Part shown: positions 1 through 11,561 of the stretch, in pieces
How the letters are laid out: each line of letters begins with the position of its first letter
How positions within the stretch are numbered: position 1 is the stretch's first letter
NCBI GenBank assembly: GCA_035515055.1
Contig: DATJBV010000078.1
Span: 14,206-78,205 of the forward strand
Direction: 5' to 3'
Source: Pollutimonas sp035515055
GTDB taxonomy: Bacteria; Pseudomonadota; Gammaproteobacteria; Burkholderiales; Burkholderiaceae_B
Length of the DNA: 64,000 nucleotides
Made by a program: the position numbers and the translations under genes
Notes under the pieces: generated by a model
What the model saw: only the letters and a program-made list of their open reading frames with translations
What the model was told of the DNA's origin: nothing
Database searches by the model: none

Positions 1-1097
1 TCGCCTTGCTGCCGAACGCCACGCGGCCGCGGGCCGAGTTGGCGGCCCTGTATATAAAGACCGGGCAACCGGCGTTGGCAGGATCCCTGTTCGCGGACGC
101 CGCGCGCGTGGGGCCGACCGATGAAGCCTCGGCCATTATGCGCAACATGGCCGAGCGTCTGGGTGCGAACGATCCGGCCGCGCTGATCGCCGGCACCGCA
201 AGCAAGCCATGGGCAATCGAGTTGTTTGCCGGGCTCGTGCACGACACCAACATCAATGGCGGCCCCACATCCGACATTGTCCCCGCCGTGGTGGGCACAA
301 CGCCAGTACAGTTCCGGCTGGTGCCCGACGCCATGCCCAAGGCGTCCTGGGGCGCAAACACCAGCCTTAACGGCAGCTACGCCCATCGGCTGAGCCCCAG
401 CTTCTCCCTGCTGTTCCAGGGCGGTGTATCCCGAACCGATTACTTCGACGACGCCAATTTCACCAATGACAGCCTGACGCTCGCCACCGCACTGATCTAT
501 CGAAATCAACAGCATGGCGTGTCCGCCAGCATACAACCTAGCGTTCGCTATTTACGCCAGGACAGCCGCGTGCAGGAAGCAACGACGGGCGTGGTGGGTC
601 GCGTCTCGAAGGCGGTCATGCCCCGGGTAAACCTGACCTTCAGCAGCGGCTATTTCAATCGCCGCGCGCAGACGGACAGGCGGCGCGACGCAAACGGCGT
701 ACATGCCGGCTTCGGCGTCAACACCCAACTGATTCAGAACTGGAATTTGGGAGCGGAATACGTGCTGCAGCGCGAGCATGCGAACGAAGACGTTTTTTCG
801 CGCCGAATGAAGGGCCCGTCGGTTTATGCCGTGTGGAAGGCGCGACACAACTTGGAATTCATTGCCAACTATCGCTACGCGAACGTCACTTACGACCGGC
901 GCATGGCATTCTTTCCCGACGCGCGGGACGACCGCCAACAGAGTGTCGCCTTGACGGCGCTGTGGGACGTGAGCCAGTGGGCAGGCCGAAATCTGGCTAT
1001 ACGAACGCAATACATGCATGCGCGCAATCGCTCCAATGTCGCGTTCAACGACAATCAGCGGGACATATTCATGATGGGTGTGCAAACCCGGTTCTAG
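1..1097 (+). CDS. Outer-membrane beta-barrel protein with TPR-like N-terminus (Slam/DUF560-like), 5' partial
   Basis: The reading frame is open from the window edge; the first in-frame start-like codon is a TTG at 6, so the true start is probably upstream. About 55 N-terminal residues look helical and TPR-like (LAALYIKTGQPALAG). From about residue 70 the protein alternates short beta strands with turns, including an HDTNIN motif typical of the barrel of surface-lipoprotein assembly modifiers (DUF560). It ends in an aromatic-rich strand with terminal Phe (QTRF), the usual signal for BAM insertion. Members of this family help move lipoproteins or other cargo to the cell surface; the client here is unknown. 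The barrel call is firm, the family name is less so. Confidence 0.65.
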   Translation, partial: ALLPNATRPRAELAALYIKTGQPALAGSLFADAARVGPTDEASAIMRNMAERLGANDPAALIAGTASKPWAIELFAGLVHDTNINGGPTSDIVPAVVGTTPVQFRLVPDAMPKASWGANTSLNGSYAHRLSPSFSLLFQGGVSRTDYFDDANFTNDSLTLATALIYRNQQHGVSASIQPSVRYLRQDSRVQEATTGVVGRVSKAVMPRVNLTFSSGYFNRRAQTDRRRDANGVHAGFGVNTQLIQNWNLGAEYVLQREHANEDVFSRRMKGPSVYAVWKARHNLEFIANYRYANVTYDRRMAFFPDARDDRQQSVALTALWDVSQWAGRNLAIRTQYMHARNRSNVAFNDNQRDIFMMGVQTRF

Positions 1098-1270
1098 GCA
1101 CGGACAACGCCATCACCGGCGCGTTGTCTAAATACTGGGTAGCCCCGCTTCCACGTACACTAGCAACCGACGCATAAAAACCGGCTGTTACGGGTCCTCG
1201 ACTTGCGTAGTCCGATTGCCACCCCGTATCATCCGCGCTATTGCTGTAGAAATGCAGTTACTGGAAATCC

Positions 1271-4015
<2,745 letters not shown>

Positions 4016-4046
4016 CGGGGTTTAGATAACACGTCATCGGCGCAAG

Positions 4047-4318
4047 GCCTGGCGCTGGCATCTAACCTCTGCGCACCCCACCAACGCCAGGCGTCGGTGG
4101 CGGGGGTTGGGTTTGCGACAGGTACGGGCGCGCCGCGTGGTGTTCTGAGCTTGAGGAGGCAAGGCCGCGGCGTGTTCGAGCAAGGCGTTTACGGACAGCC
4201 TGTGGCTGTCCGTTCTTGCGAGTTCCGCGGACGCCTCAAGCTTAGGACACCACGCGGGAAGTCAAGGCAAAGCCTTGACCGCGAACGTCTGAGCAAACCC
4301 AACCCCCGCCATCGGCGC
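4047..4318. other. Large nested inverted-repeat element between convergent genes
   Basis: This stretch between topB and a convergent TRAP operon is almost entirely base-pairable. Outer arms 4091-4116 and 4293-4318 pair over 26 positions; the only two non-Watson-Crick positions are G-U or U-G. Inner arms 4133-4160 and 4233-4257 pair with a 3-nt bulge, again with only wobble differences. A perfect 10-bp hairpin with 3-nt loop sits near the centre (4191-4213), a perfect 8-bp hairpin at 4261-4279, and a separate stem pairs 4047-4054 with 4085-4092. No convincing protein is encoded. It could be a structured RNA, an elaborate bidirectional terminator or a dispersed repeat. Confidence 0.6.
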
Positions 4319-4332
4319 CGGGTTAAGAACCC

Positions 4333-5610
4333 CTACCCGTAGACCAGCTCCTTCAAGAACAAACTGATCTCGGGCACATACGTGATCACCATCAAACACG
4401 CAACGATCACCGCAACGAACGGCAGCAAAGGCCTGATCAACCTTTCAATCGGCAAGTTTGCCACCGTGCACGCCGCGAACAAATTGACGCCAAAGGGCGG
4501 CGTCACCATCCCGAGCGCCAGGTTGACCACCATGATGATTCCGAAGTGGGCGGGGTCGATGCCGAACGCCATGGCCACCGGCAGCAGCAGGGGAGCCAGC
4601 ACGACGATGGATGCGGACGTTTCGATGAACATCCCGATGATGAACAAGGCGGCGTTCACGCCCAGCAGAAACGTATACTTATTGCTGAAAATCTCGCCCA
4701 GCCATTCGCCTAGTGCGGCGGGTATGCCGGCCCGATTCAACAAGAAGCCGAATACGCCCGCATTGGCAATGACGAACATGATCACGGCCGTGGACACCAC
4801 CGACCGATGCAGAGTCTTCGATAACACGGGAAGAGTGATCCGTCGATAAACGAAAATACCGACAACCAGCGCGTACACCACGGCAACCGCGGACGCTTCG
4901 GTGGGCGTGAATATGCCGCCATAGATGCCGCCAAGGATGATCACCGGCATCAGCAGGGCCAGCCAGGCGCGCTTAAGCGCCTGCCACAGAGGCAAGCGCC
5001 CCTCGCCATCTGTCTTGCCGTAGCCATAGCGGCGCGCCCAAAGCCATACATACACCATCAATGCCAAGGCAATCAGCAGGCCAGGCCCAATACCGGCAAT
5101 AAACAGTTCGCCCACCGACGTGTCCGTTGCCACGGCAAACAGAATCATGGGAATGGACGGCGGAATAATGACGCCTAGCTCGGCGGCCGTGGCTTGCAGC
5201 GAAGCAGCAAAGGGCCTGGGATATCCATGCTTGACCATGGCGGGGATAAGAATGGCGCCCACGGCGAACGTGGTTGCCACGCTGGAACCTGCGACGGCGG
5301 CGAAGATCATGCAGGTCAGCACACAGGTGCATGCCAGCCCTCCCTGGAAGCCGCCAACCACGCTTTTGGCGAAATCCACCATGCGCTCGGATATGCCGCC
5401 GGCTTCCATCAGGTTGCCGGCCAGAATAAAGAACGGCACGGCGACCAGTGGATACTTGTCGAGCGCGGCATAGATTTGCTGCGCGACGACAAGCCACGTC
5501 ATTCCGCCATCGTAGGCAACGCCAAGCATGCTCGCCAGCCCGATGGACACGGCCACCGGCACCGACACGGCAAAGAACAGCAACATCGAAACAACCATTA
5601 ACTGCGGCAT
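4333..5610 (-). CDS. dctM: TRAP transporter large permease subunit (DctM)
   Basis: Large membrane subunit of a tripartite ATP-independent periplasmic transporter, which uses an ion gradient to import a substrate (usually a carboxylate) delivered by a DctP receptor. The 425 aa protein is hydrophobic throughout with about 12 membrane segments, opening with MLLFFAVSVPVAVSIGLASM. It carries the family's repeated blocks: VPFFILAGNLMEAGG in the first half and NLALGMVTPPFGVNLF in the second. It is the last gene of a minus-strand dctP-dctQ-dctM set, 49 nt after dctQ. Substrate cannot be told from the sequence. Confidence 0.93.
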   Translation of the reverse strand: MPQLMVVSMLLFFAVSVPVAVSIGLASMLGVAYDGGMTWLVVAQQIYAALDKYPLVAVPFFILAGNLMEAGGISERMVDFAKSVVGGFQGGLACTCVLTCMIFAAVAGSSVATTFAVGAILIPAMVKHGYPRPFAASLQATAAELGVIIPPSIPMILFAVATDTSVGELFIAGIGPGLLIALALMVYVWLWARRYGYGKTDGEGRLPLWQALKRAWLALLMPVIILGGIYGGIFTPTEASAVAVVYALVVGIFVYRRITLPVLSKTLHRSVVSTAVIMFVIANAGVFGFLLNRAGIPAALGEWLGEIFSNKYTFLLGVNAALFIIGMFIETSASIVVLAPLLLPVAMAFGIDPAHFGIIMVVNLALGMVTPPFGVNLFAACTVANLPIERLIRPLLPFVAVIVACLMVITYVPEISLFLKELVYG

Positions 5611-5659
5611 TCATTCACCCGGTATTGTTTTGCGTTATCTTGAATTGGTAAGCGGCGCT

Positions 5660-6154
5660 TCAGATGACGGTATCGTCGACTATGGCCTGGCGCGGACCCT
5701 GCGCCCAATAAGAGACGACACCCAATATGGCCAACGTGCATCCGATGGGAATGGATACATATATCCATGAAATGGATACTTCCAGACTGGGCATGGTCTG
5801 GAAGCGTACACGCCAGACCATTTGCCCGCCGACCCATGCCATAAAGCCCAGGAACGCCACGCAAATGACGAGTATCAGGTGTTCGAGCCAGCGCTTATTG
5901 CGCGGGCCCAGGACGCTATGCAGCATTTCAACGCTAAGCATGGCACCCTGCCTGAAGGCCAACGAAATGCCCAGCATGACCGTCCAGATCAGGGCCGCGC
6001 GCGTCCAGGCTTCGCTCCAGTCGGCTGGCGACTCCAGCAGAAAGCGCGCAATCACCTGATAAAAACCCGCGGCGACGGCAGAGAGTATGAGGAGTTGCGT
6101 AACGATGGATACCAGGCGGAATAAGCTGTTATCCAAAAATCGAATGAGGTGCAC
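5660..6154 (-). CDS. dctQ: TRAP transporter small permease subunit (DctQ)
   Basis: Small membrane subunit that pairs with DctM. It has four hydrophobic segments in about 164 aa, including the DctQ-type block VMLGISLAFRQGAMLSVEML. I chose a GTG at 6154 as the start: an AGGA lies about 10 nt upstream and the protein then begins VHLIRFLDNSLFRLV, as family members do. The longer frame would start at a TTG (6208) that falls inside a strong hairpin (6205-6240), which argues against it. Confidence 0.85.
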   Translation of the reverse strand: MHLIRFLDNSLFRLVSIVTQLLILSAVAAGFYQVIARFLLESPADWSEAWTRAALIWTVMLGISLAFRQGAMLSVEMLHSVLGPRNKRWLEHLILVICVAFLGFMAWVGGQMVWRVRFQTMPSLEVSISWIYVSIPIGCTLAILGVVSYWAQGPRQAIVDDTVI

Positions 6155-6204
6155 GATGTGTGGTCCTGTTTGTTGCTGCCACAAGCGGCGTACGACAACC
6201 CGGA

Positions 6205-6240
6205 GCAATAAGGGCCGGCGCGTGCGCCAGCCCTTATTGC
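6205..6240 (-). terminator. Intercistronic hairpin between dctP and dctQ
   Basis: Positions 6205-6215 and 6230-6240 form a perfect 11-bp stem. Inside it 6217-6221 and 6224-6228 make a further 5-bp stem. No T-run follows on the minus strand, so it is more likely a partial terminator or mRNA-stabilising hairpin. It would raise expression of the receptor gene dctP over dctQ-dctM. Confidence 0.55.
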
Positions 6241-6272
6241 GATACCTGTGCCCCTAGCCGTGGCCTTGAGGC

Positions 6273-7250
6273 TTACTTGGTGTTGCGGATGGATTCCACC
6301 AGCTCTTTGCCGAACTGCTTGTAATACTGCGGATAGACAGGCTCTACCGCCTTGACGAAGGCGGCGTGATCGACCGTGTTCACCTGCATGCCTTGCTTCT
6401 TGACTTCTTCGAGGCCACTTTTCTCGATGGCGTCGACGTAGTCGCGCATGGCGACTGCCGCGCTTTGGCCCGCGGTCTTGAATTTGGCCTTGTCGGCGTC
6501 GGACAGGCCGTCGTAGACGTTAGGCGACATCAGCACCAACGCGGGGCCGTAGACGTGGGCGGTCAATGACAAATACTTCTGAAGCTGCGGCAGCTTGGCC
6601 GACACGATCACCGACATGGGGTTTTCCTGGCCGTCGATGGTGCCTTGCTGCAGCGCGGTGGCGACTTCTGGCCAGGCCATGGGCGTGGCCAGCACACCCA
6701 GGTGGCGGAATGCCGCTATGTGGATCGGGTTCTCGGTTGTACGGATTTTCAGGCCTTTGGCATCTTCGGGAGTGGCCACTGGACGGACATTGTTGGTGAG
6801 CTGGCGAAAGCCCTGCTCGCCCCAAGCCAGCGCGACGAGGCCGCGCTTAGGAAACTCGGTGAGCATCTGCGTGCCAATATCGCCGTCGAGCACCTTGCGC
6901 GCATGGGCAAGATCGCGGAACAGAAAGGGGATATCGAATACGCCGGTCTTGGGAACGAAGTTCAGGGTGGCGCCGGTGGACACAATGGCAAGATCGATGG
7001 TGCCCAACTGCAGGCCTTCGATGACTTCACGTTCGCCGCCCAATGCGCTATTCGGAAAGTGCTGAAGCTTGTACTTGCCGCTGCCGCCCTCGATGGCCTT
7101 GGCGAAGGCATCGGCGCCCGCGCCGTAGTGAGAGTTGGTGGACAGGGCGTAGGCCATTTTCAGGGTGGTTTGTGCCATTGCTGGCGCCGCGGCGACCATG
7201 CCTGCCACCGACACGGCGAGCATCCATTTGGAGAACAGTTTTGTGCGCAT
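6273..7250 (-). CDS. dctP: TRAP transporter substrate-binding protein (DctP)
   Basis: Periplasmic receptor of the first TRAP system. A clear Sec signal peptide (MRTKLFSKWMLAVSVAGMVA, cleavage near AMA-Q at residue 27) is followed by a DctP fold of normal length (325 aa). The conserved arginine that usually clamps a substrate carboxylate is Arg170 in LKIRTTENP, and the family block GTIDGQENP is present. First gene of the minus-strand dctPQM set, 84 nt after the acetolactate synthase gene, so co-transcription is possible. It resembles DctP receptors for C4-dicarboxylates or sugar acids, but the ligand is unknown. Confidence 0.92.
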   Translation of the reverse strand: MRTKLFSKWMLAVSVAGMVAAAPAMAQTTLKMAYALSTNSHYGAGADAFAKAIEGGSGKYKLQHFPNSALGGEREVIEGLQLGTIDLAIVSTGATLNFVPKTGVFDIPFLFRDLAHARKVLDGDIGTQMLTEFPKRGLVALAWGEQGFRQLTNNVRPVATPEDAKGLKIRTTENPIHIAAFRHLGVLATPMAWPEVATALQQGTIDGQENPMSVIVSAKLPQLQKYLSLTAHVYGPALVLMSPNVYDGLSDADKAKFKTAGQSAAVAMRDYVDAIEKSGLEEVKKQGMQVNTVDHAAFVKAVEPVYPQYYKQFGKELVESIRNTK

Positions 7251-7334
7251 TGTATTCCTGCGGTTTTTGAGTTTAGTGTGGCAACGACAAATGGTTGTAC
7301 ACGAAGCAGCGCGCGCCGTGTATTGGGGTTTTCT

Positions 7335-9086
7335 TTAGTCCTCGACGTACCAGGTATCTTCGGACAGCATGACTTGCTGGTGGCCATAGCCGGCAGGCAT
7401 CATCGGAAAGCAATTCTCCTGGGCCAGAACCACAACATCCAAAAAGAACGGCCCATCGTATGCCATGCATTCGGCCAGGGCCGCATCCAGGTCGGCGGGA
7501 TCCTCGACTCGGGCCGCGCCCCATCCGAACGCCCTGGCCAATGCGACGAAGTCCGGCAGCGAGGCGTTGTAGCTGTGGCTGTACCGGCCCCCGTGAATAA
7601 GTTCTTGCCACTGCCTGACCATGCCCATGTGCCCGTTATTGCACAACACTACCTTGACCGGTGTTTCGTGCTGTGTAGCCGTGGCCAGTTCCTGGATATT
7701 CATCAGCACGGACGCGTCGCCGCTGACGCAAACCACAGGTTTGTCGGGGTGCGCGATCTGCGCGCCGATGGCGGCTGGCAATCCATAACCCATGGTTCCC
7801 GCCCCGCCCGACGTGAGCCACCGATTCGGCCGATTGAACTTGACGTACTGGGCCGCCCACATTTGATGTTGCCCCACGTCGGTCGAAATAATGGCATCCA
7901 GTCCCGTCAGGGCATGATCCAGGCGCTGCATCAGGTGTTGGGGAAGAATATGCTGGCTCGAGGGGACGACGTTAAGGCAATCCTTTGCCCGCCACACGCC
8001 TATGCGTTGCCACCATGCGTCGAGCTGGCCTTGTGCACGTTCCGTCTGTGATAATTCCCTGCGCAAGGCCCGCAACAACGGATAACAGTCGCCAACCAAC
8101 GCAACATCGGCGCGAACGACCTTGTTGATCGAGGCCGGATCAATATCCAAGTGAATCTTGCTGGCATGCGGGCAGAAGTCGGACAGCCTGCCAGTAATAC
8201 GGTCGTCGAAGCGGGCGCCGATGCAAACGATGAGGTCGGCATGGTGCATGGCCTGATTGGCTTCCAGCGTGCCGTGCATGCCCAGCATGCCCAGGAACAG
8301 GGGATCGTCGGCGGGAAAGGCGCCCAACCCCATGAGCGTCAGGGTGCAGGGAGCGCCCATGTCGTGAACGAGATTGGCAAACGTGTCGCACGCGTCCACG
8401 CCGGAGTTGATCAGCCCGCCTCCGCCATAGAACACGGGGCGCTTGGCGTTCGCAATAAGGGCGGCCGCACGCTTGATGGCGGCCTCGGTCGACGGGCTTG
8501 TCGTCTCGACGGGCGTGGCGCCGCCGCTGTCCTCGTTCGTCGGCAACGACGCGGGCGACACCAGGCCGATTTGTATGTCTTTGGGAAAATCCAGCAAGAC
8601 GGGACCGGGACGCCCCGACGTCGTCAGTCGGTAGGCCTTGGCCGCCATGGCCGCCACGTCTTCCGTCCGTCGAATCTGTGCATTCCACTTGGTGACCGGC
8701 CGCGAAATCCCTATGGCGTCGCACTCCTGGAACGCATCGGTTCCGATAGCGCTGGTGGCCACCTGGCCGCTGATGCACAGCACAGGAATGGAATCGCACA
8801 TGGCATCGAGGAGGCCAGACGTGGTATTGGCCATGCCCGGACCCGAGGTGACCACCACCACGCCAGGCTTTCCGCTGGAACGCGCGTAGCCTTCCGCCGC
8901 ATGGACGGCGCCCTGCTCGTGGCGCACCAGCACGTGCCGGATGCGCGGTTCCGAATACAAGGCATCGTACAAAGGCAGGACGGCTCCGCCGGGGTAGCCG
9001 AAGACCGTGTCGACGCCAAGGGAAATAAGAGTCTGGAGCAGCGCTTGCGCGCCATTGAAGCTTGCTGAATCGGATGGAATAGTCAC
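7335..9086 (-). CDS. Acetolactate synthase large-subunit-like ThDP enzyme
   Basis: Thiamine-diphosphate enzyme that condenses pyruvate to acetolactate (or with 2-ketobutyrate) for branched-chain amino acids. It has the three-domain layout of AHAS catalytic subunits (583 aa): an N-terminal PYR domain with catalytic Glu57 in VRHEQGAVHAAEGYAR, a central domain, and a C-terminal PP domain with the ThDP motif GDASVLMNIQELA followed by CNN. The predicted start is GTG. No small regulatory subunit is adjacent, unlike many ilvIH operons, so this could be a secondary or catabolic paralogue. Followed on the same strand by TRAP genes and divergent from the SET gene. Confidence 0.85.
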   Translation of the reverse strand: MTIPSDSASFNGAQALLQTLISLGVDTVFGYPGGAVLPLYDALYSEPRIRHVLVRHEQGAVHAAEGYARSSGKPGVVVVTSGPGMANTTSGLLDAMCDSIPVLCISGQVATSAIGTDAFQECDAIGISRPVTKWNAQIRRTEDVAAMAAKAYRLTTSGRPGPVLLDFPKDIQIGLVSPASLPTNEDSGGATPVETTSPSTEAAIKRAAALIANAKRPVFYGGGGLINSGVDACDTFANLVHDMGAPCTLTLMGLGAFPADDPLFLGMLGMHGTLEANQAMHHADLIVCIGARFDDRITGRLSDFCPHASKIHLDIDPASINKVVRADVALVGDCYPLLRALRRELSQTERAQGQLDAWWQRIGVWRAKDCLNVVPSSQHILPQHLMQRLDHALTGLDAIISTDVGQHQMWAAQYVKFNRPNRWLTSGGAGTMGYGLPAAIGAQIAHPDKPVVCVSGDASVLMNIQELATATQHETPVKVVLCNNGHMGMVRQWQELIHGGRYSHSYNASLPDFVALARAFGWGAARVEDPADLDAALAECMAYDGPFFLDVVVLAQENCFPMMPAGYGHQQVMLSEDTWYVED

Positions 9087-9148
9087 GTCGGTTTGATTTT
9101 TTTCATAAGATATGGATACTTGCGCAGTTTATTCCTTTTAGCGCCCCC

Positions 9149-9652
9149 ATGACCGAACGACTCAAGCCGTGGCATATCATCAAGCAGTCCACGCTGCATG
9201 GCACAGGCGTCTTTGCCGTGCGCGACATCCCCAGCGGCACACGCATCATCGAATACGGCGGGAAGCGAATAACGCCGGAGGAGGCGGATGAATTGCACCC
9301 GGTGAACCCCGACGACCCCTTCCACACTTTTTTCTTTTCGCTCAGTTCGGGCAAGATCATCGACGGCGGCCAGCGAGGGAACGAAGCGCGATGGATCAAC
9401 CATTCGTGCACTCCCAATTGCGAAGCCCAGGAAAACAGCAGCGGCAAGCGCGTCTATGTTGTTGCCCTGCAAGACATTCCTGAAGGCGCCGAACTATTTT
9501 ACGACTACGGCCTGATCATGGAGGGCCGCATCACCAAGGCGCTGCGCGACCAATACCGCTGCATGTGCGGTACTCCGGCGTGCCGCGGAACCATGCTGGC
9601 GTTGCCTGAACGGGGGAAACCCCGGGCACGCAAAAAGCCCAAGCCGGGTTAG
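9149..9652 (+). CDS. SET-domain protein-lysine methyltransferase-like protein
   Basis: A compact 167-aa SET domain. Visible motifs are the N-terminal GTGVFAVRDIPSGTRIIEYGG, the SAM/lysine-channel block RWINHSCTPNCEAQ, the pseudoknot block ELFYDYG, and a post-SET-like cysteine cluster CMCGTPACRG that may bind zinc together with an upstream Cys. Lys/Arg-rich C-terminus (KPRARKKPKPG). In eukaryotes the family methylates histone lysines; bacterial members occur but substrates are mostly unknown. It is divergent from the acetolactate synthase gene and 38 nt before a TRAP operon that need not be related. Confidence 0.88.
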   Translation: MTERLKPWHIIKQSTLHGTGVFAVRDIPSGTRIIEYGGKRITPEEADELHPVNPDDPFHTFFFSLSSGKIIDGGQRGNEARWINHSCTPNCEAQENSSGKRVYVVALQDIPEGAELFYDYGLIMEGRITKALRDQYRCMCGTPACRGTMLALPERGKPRARKKPKPG

Positions 9653-9690
9653 CATGCCGGTTACTTCGTCGATCGCATATCTTGGACACC

Positions 9691-10221
9691 ATGGCAACAC
9701 CCCCGTTTGAAACGCAGGAACCGATAGAACCTATCTTGCCGGTGGTTGCCGATCCTCCCGTCAAGGTGCCTTTGCGTATCGAAGATTGGATTTCCGTGTC
9801 GATTCTCTCCGCACTGGCTCTGATCACGTTTGCCAACGTCGTGGTGCGCTATCTCACCGACGGCTCATTCGCCTGGACCGAGGAAATATCGGTTTTCCTG
9901 CTGATCGTGCTTACCATGACCGCGGGCGCCACCGCGTTTGTGCGCAATCAGCATATCCGCATCGAATTCATCGCGGAGGGCGGGTCGCCCGAGCGCCAGC
10001 GTCGGCTCGCCATCATCTCCAACACTGTCGTGCTCTTGTTTTTCATGTTGCTTACCGTGTTGTCGGCGCGCATGGCGTTCGACGACTATACCTATGGAGA
10101 CACGTCTCCCGCCATCGGCGTGCCAAGCTGGTGGTATTCCGTCTGGATGCCCATTTTCTCCACGGCTATTTCATTGCGCGTGGCCGGCATGCTGCATCGG
10201 CTGCTACGGAGCGGCAAATGA
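9691..10221 (+). CDS. dctQ: TRAP transporter small permease subunit (DctQ), second system
   Basis: Small permease of a second TRAP transporter (176 aa). Four membrane segments follow a Pro/Glu-rich cytoplasmic N-terminus; the block TEEISVFLLIVLTMTAGATA is DctQ-like. ATG at 9691 is preferred over an in-frame TTG at 9682, though neither has a strong ribosome site. Its stop overlaps the dctM start (ATGA), showing translational coupling. Gene order here is dctQ-dctM-dctP, different from the first system, so the two are separate acquisitions rather than a simple duplication. Confidence 0.9.
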   Translation: MATPPFETQEPIEPILPVVADPPVKVPLRIEDWISVSILSALALITFANVVVRYLTDGSFAWTEEISVFLLIVLTMTAGATAFVRNQHIRIEFIAEGGSPERQRRLAIISNTVVLLFFMLLTVLSARMAFDDYTYGDTSPAIGVPSWWYSVWMPIFSTAISLRVAGMLHRLLRSGK

Positions 10222-11516
10222 TCGTCGCAACTCTGTTTGTCGTCTTCCTGCTGCTGATGGTGATCGGCGTACCGGTGGGCGTTGCGCTGGGCGTTGGCGG
10301 CACCATTGCCATCGTCCTGTCCAATCTGGATACGCAGTGGTTCGGCCTGATGGCGGTGCCGCAAAGCTTCTACGCAGGCCTCGCGAAGTACCCCTTGCTG
10401 GCCATCCCCATGTTCGTCCTTGTCGGCTCCATCTTCGATCGCTCGGGCGTGGCCAGCCGCCTGGTCAATTTTGCCATCTCCATCGTTGGTCGCGGTCCCG
10501 GCATGCTGCCCTTGGTGGCGATTGCCGTGGCGATGTTCCTCGGCGGCATTTCCGGATCCGGTCCGGCATGCGCGGCCGCGGTGGGAGCGGTGATGATAGG
10601 CGCCATGAATCGGGCGGGTTATCCGCGCCCCTACTCGGCAAGTATCGTCGCGGCGGGGGCATCCACCGACATCCTGATCCCGCCGTCGATCGCCTTCATT
10701 GTTTATTCCATCCTGGTACCCGAGGCCTCGGTGCCAGCGCTGTTTGCCGCCGGCATGGTGCCGGGCGTGCTTGCGGGTATTGCGCTCATCGTACCCGCCG
10801 TCTGGCTGGCGCGCCGCCATAAAATGGGCGGCCTGGAGGCGGCGCTGCCGCGCCCGCCATTTTGGCGCAGCCTGCTCGAGGCTGCGTGGGGCCTGATCGC
10901 CCCCGTTATTATTCTTGGCGGCATGCGCATGGGCTATTTCACGCCCACCGAAGCCGCCGTGGTTGCCGTTTTCTACGGGTTGTTCGTGGGCATGTTCGTG
11001 CATCGCACCATCAAGGTACGCGACCTGTTCCCCATATTGCGCGAAGCGGCCGAACTGTCAGCGGTCATCATGCTGGTGGTGACCTTGGCGGGCATCTTCG
11101 CCTGGGCCTTGTCCACGCTCAGCGTCATCGACCCCATCGCGGGTGCCATCGTGAACTCGGGGCTGGGCGAATACGGAGTCCTGGCGCTGCTTATCGTCCT
11201 GCTGACGGTGGTGGGCATGTTCCTGGACGGCATATCCATCTTCCTGATATTCGTGCCGCTACTCATGCCTATCGCCAACGCCTACAACTGGGATGCCGTA
11301 TGGTTCGGCGTCCTGCTCACCCTCATGGTGGCGGTTGGACAGTTCACGCCGCCCCTGGCGGTGAACCTCATGGTGTCGTGCCGCATCGCCCGCGTGCCTA
11401 TCGAAAGCACAATCCGGTGGGTTGTGTGGCTGCTGGCATCCATGTTCCTGGTGCTCATTCTGGTTATTGTTTTTCCCGAGCTGGCCTTGTGGCTGCCTCG
11501 ATACCTCGGCTATTAG
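10218..11516 (+). CDS. dctM: TRAP transporter large permease subunit (DctM), second system
   Basis: Large permease of the second TRAP transporter, 432 aa with about 12 membrane segments. The start is the ATG at 10218 (MIVATLFVVFLLLMVIGVPV), which overlaps the dctQ stop by 4 nt; the frame is open further upstream but that part is not homologous. Family blocks visible include IPMFVLVGSIFDRSG, FFTPTEAA-like GYFTPTEAAVVA and MVAVGQFTPPLAVNLMV. Forms the channel with DctQ. Confidence 0.93.
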   Translation: MIVATLFVVFLLLMVIGVPVGVALGVGGTIAIVLSNLDTQWFGLMAVPQSFYAGLAKYPLLAIPMFVLVGSIFDRSGVASRLVNFAISIVGRGPGMLPLVAIAVAMFLGGISGSGPACAAAVGAVMIGAMNRAGYPRPYSASIVAAGASTDILIPPSIAFIVYSILVPEASVPALFAAGMVPGVLAGIALIVPAVWLARRHKMGGLEAALPRPPFWRSLLEAAWGLIAPVIILGGMRMGYFTPTEAAVVAVFYGLFVGMFVHRTIKVRDLFPILREAAELSAVIMLVVTLAGIFAWALSTLSVIDPIAGAIVNSGLGEYGVLALLIVLLTVVGMFLDGISIFLIFVPLLMPIANAYNWDAVWFGVLLTLMVAVGQFTPPLAVNLMVSCRIARVPIESTIRWVVWLLASMFLVLILVIVFPELALWLPRYLGY

Positions 11517-11561
11517 CCCGTTGTCCACACTACTTAAAAATACACGTCAAAGGAGACACCC

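Noticed and set aside
4097..4342. An 81-codon open frame inside the inverted-repeat element
   Set aside because: Its codons are fixed by the palindrome arms and the product resembles no protein.
6645..8051. Long plus-strand open frame of 468 codons opposite the dctP and acetolactate synthase genes
   Set aside because: Antisense of two clear genes, no motif, no plausible start; typical of GC-rich DNA.
7335..9086. ThDP motif GDAS instead of GDGS in the acetolactate synthase
   Set aside because: GDAS is found in ordinary proteobacterial AHAS large subunits, so it is not a sign of lost function.
9786..10217. N-terminal extension of the second dctM frame
   Set aside because: Overlaps dctQ in another frame and lacks homology; the ATGA-overlap start at 10218 is better.
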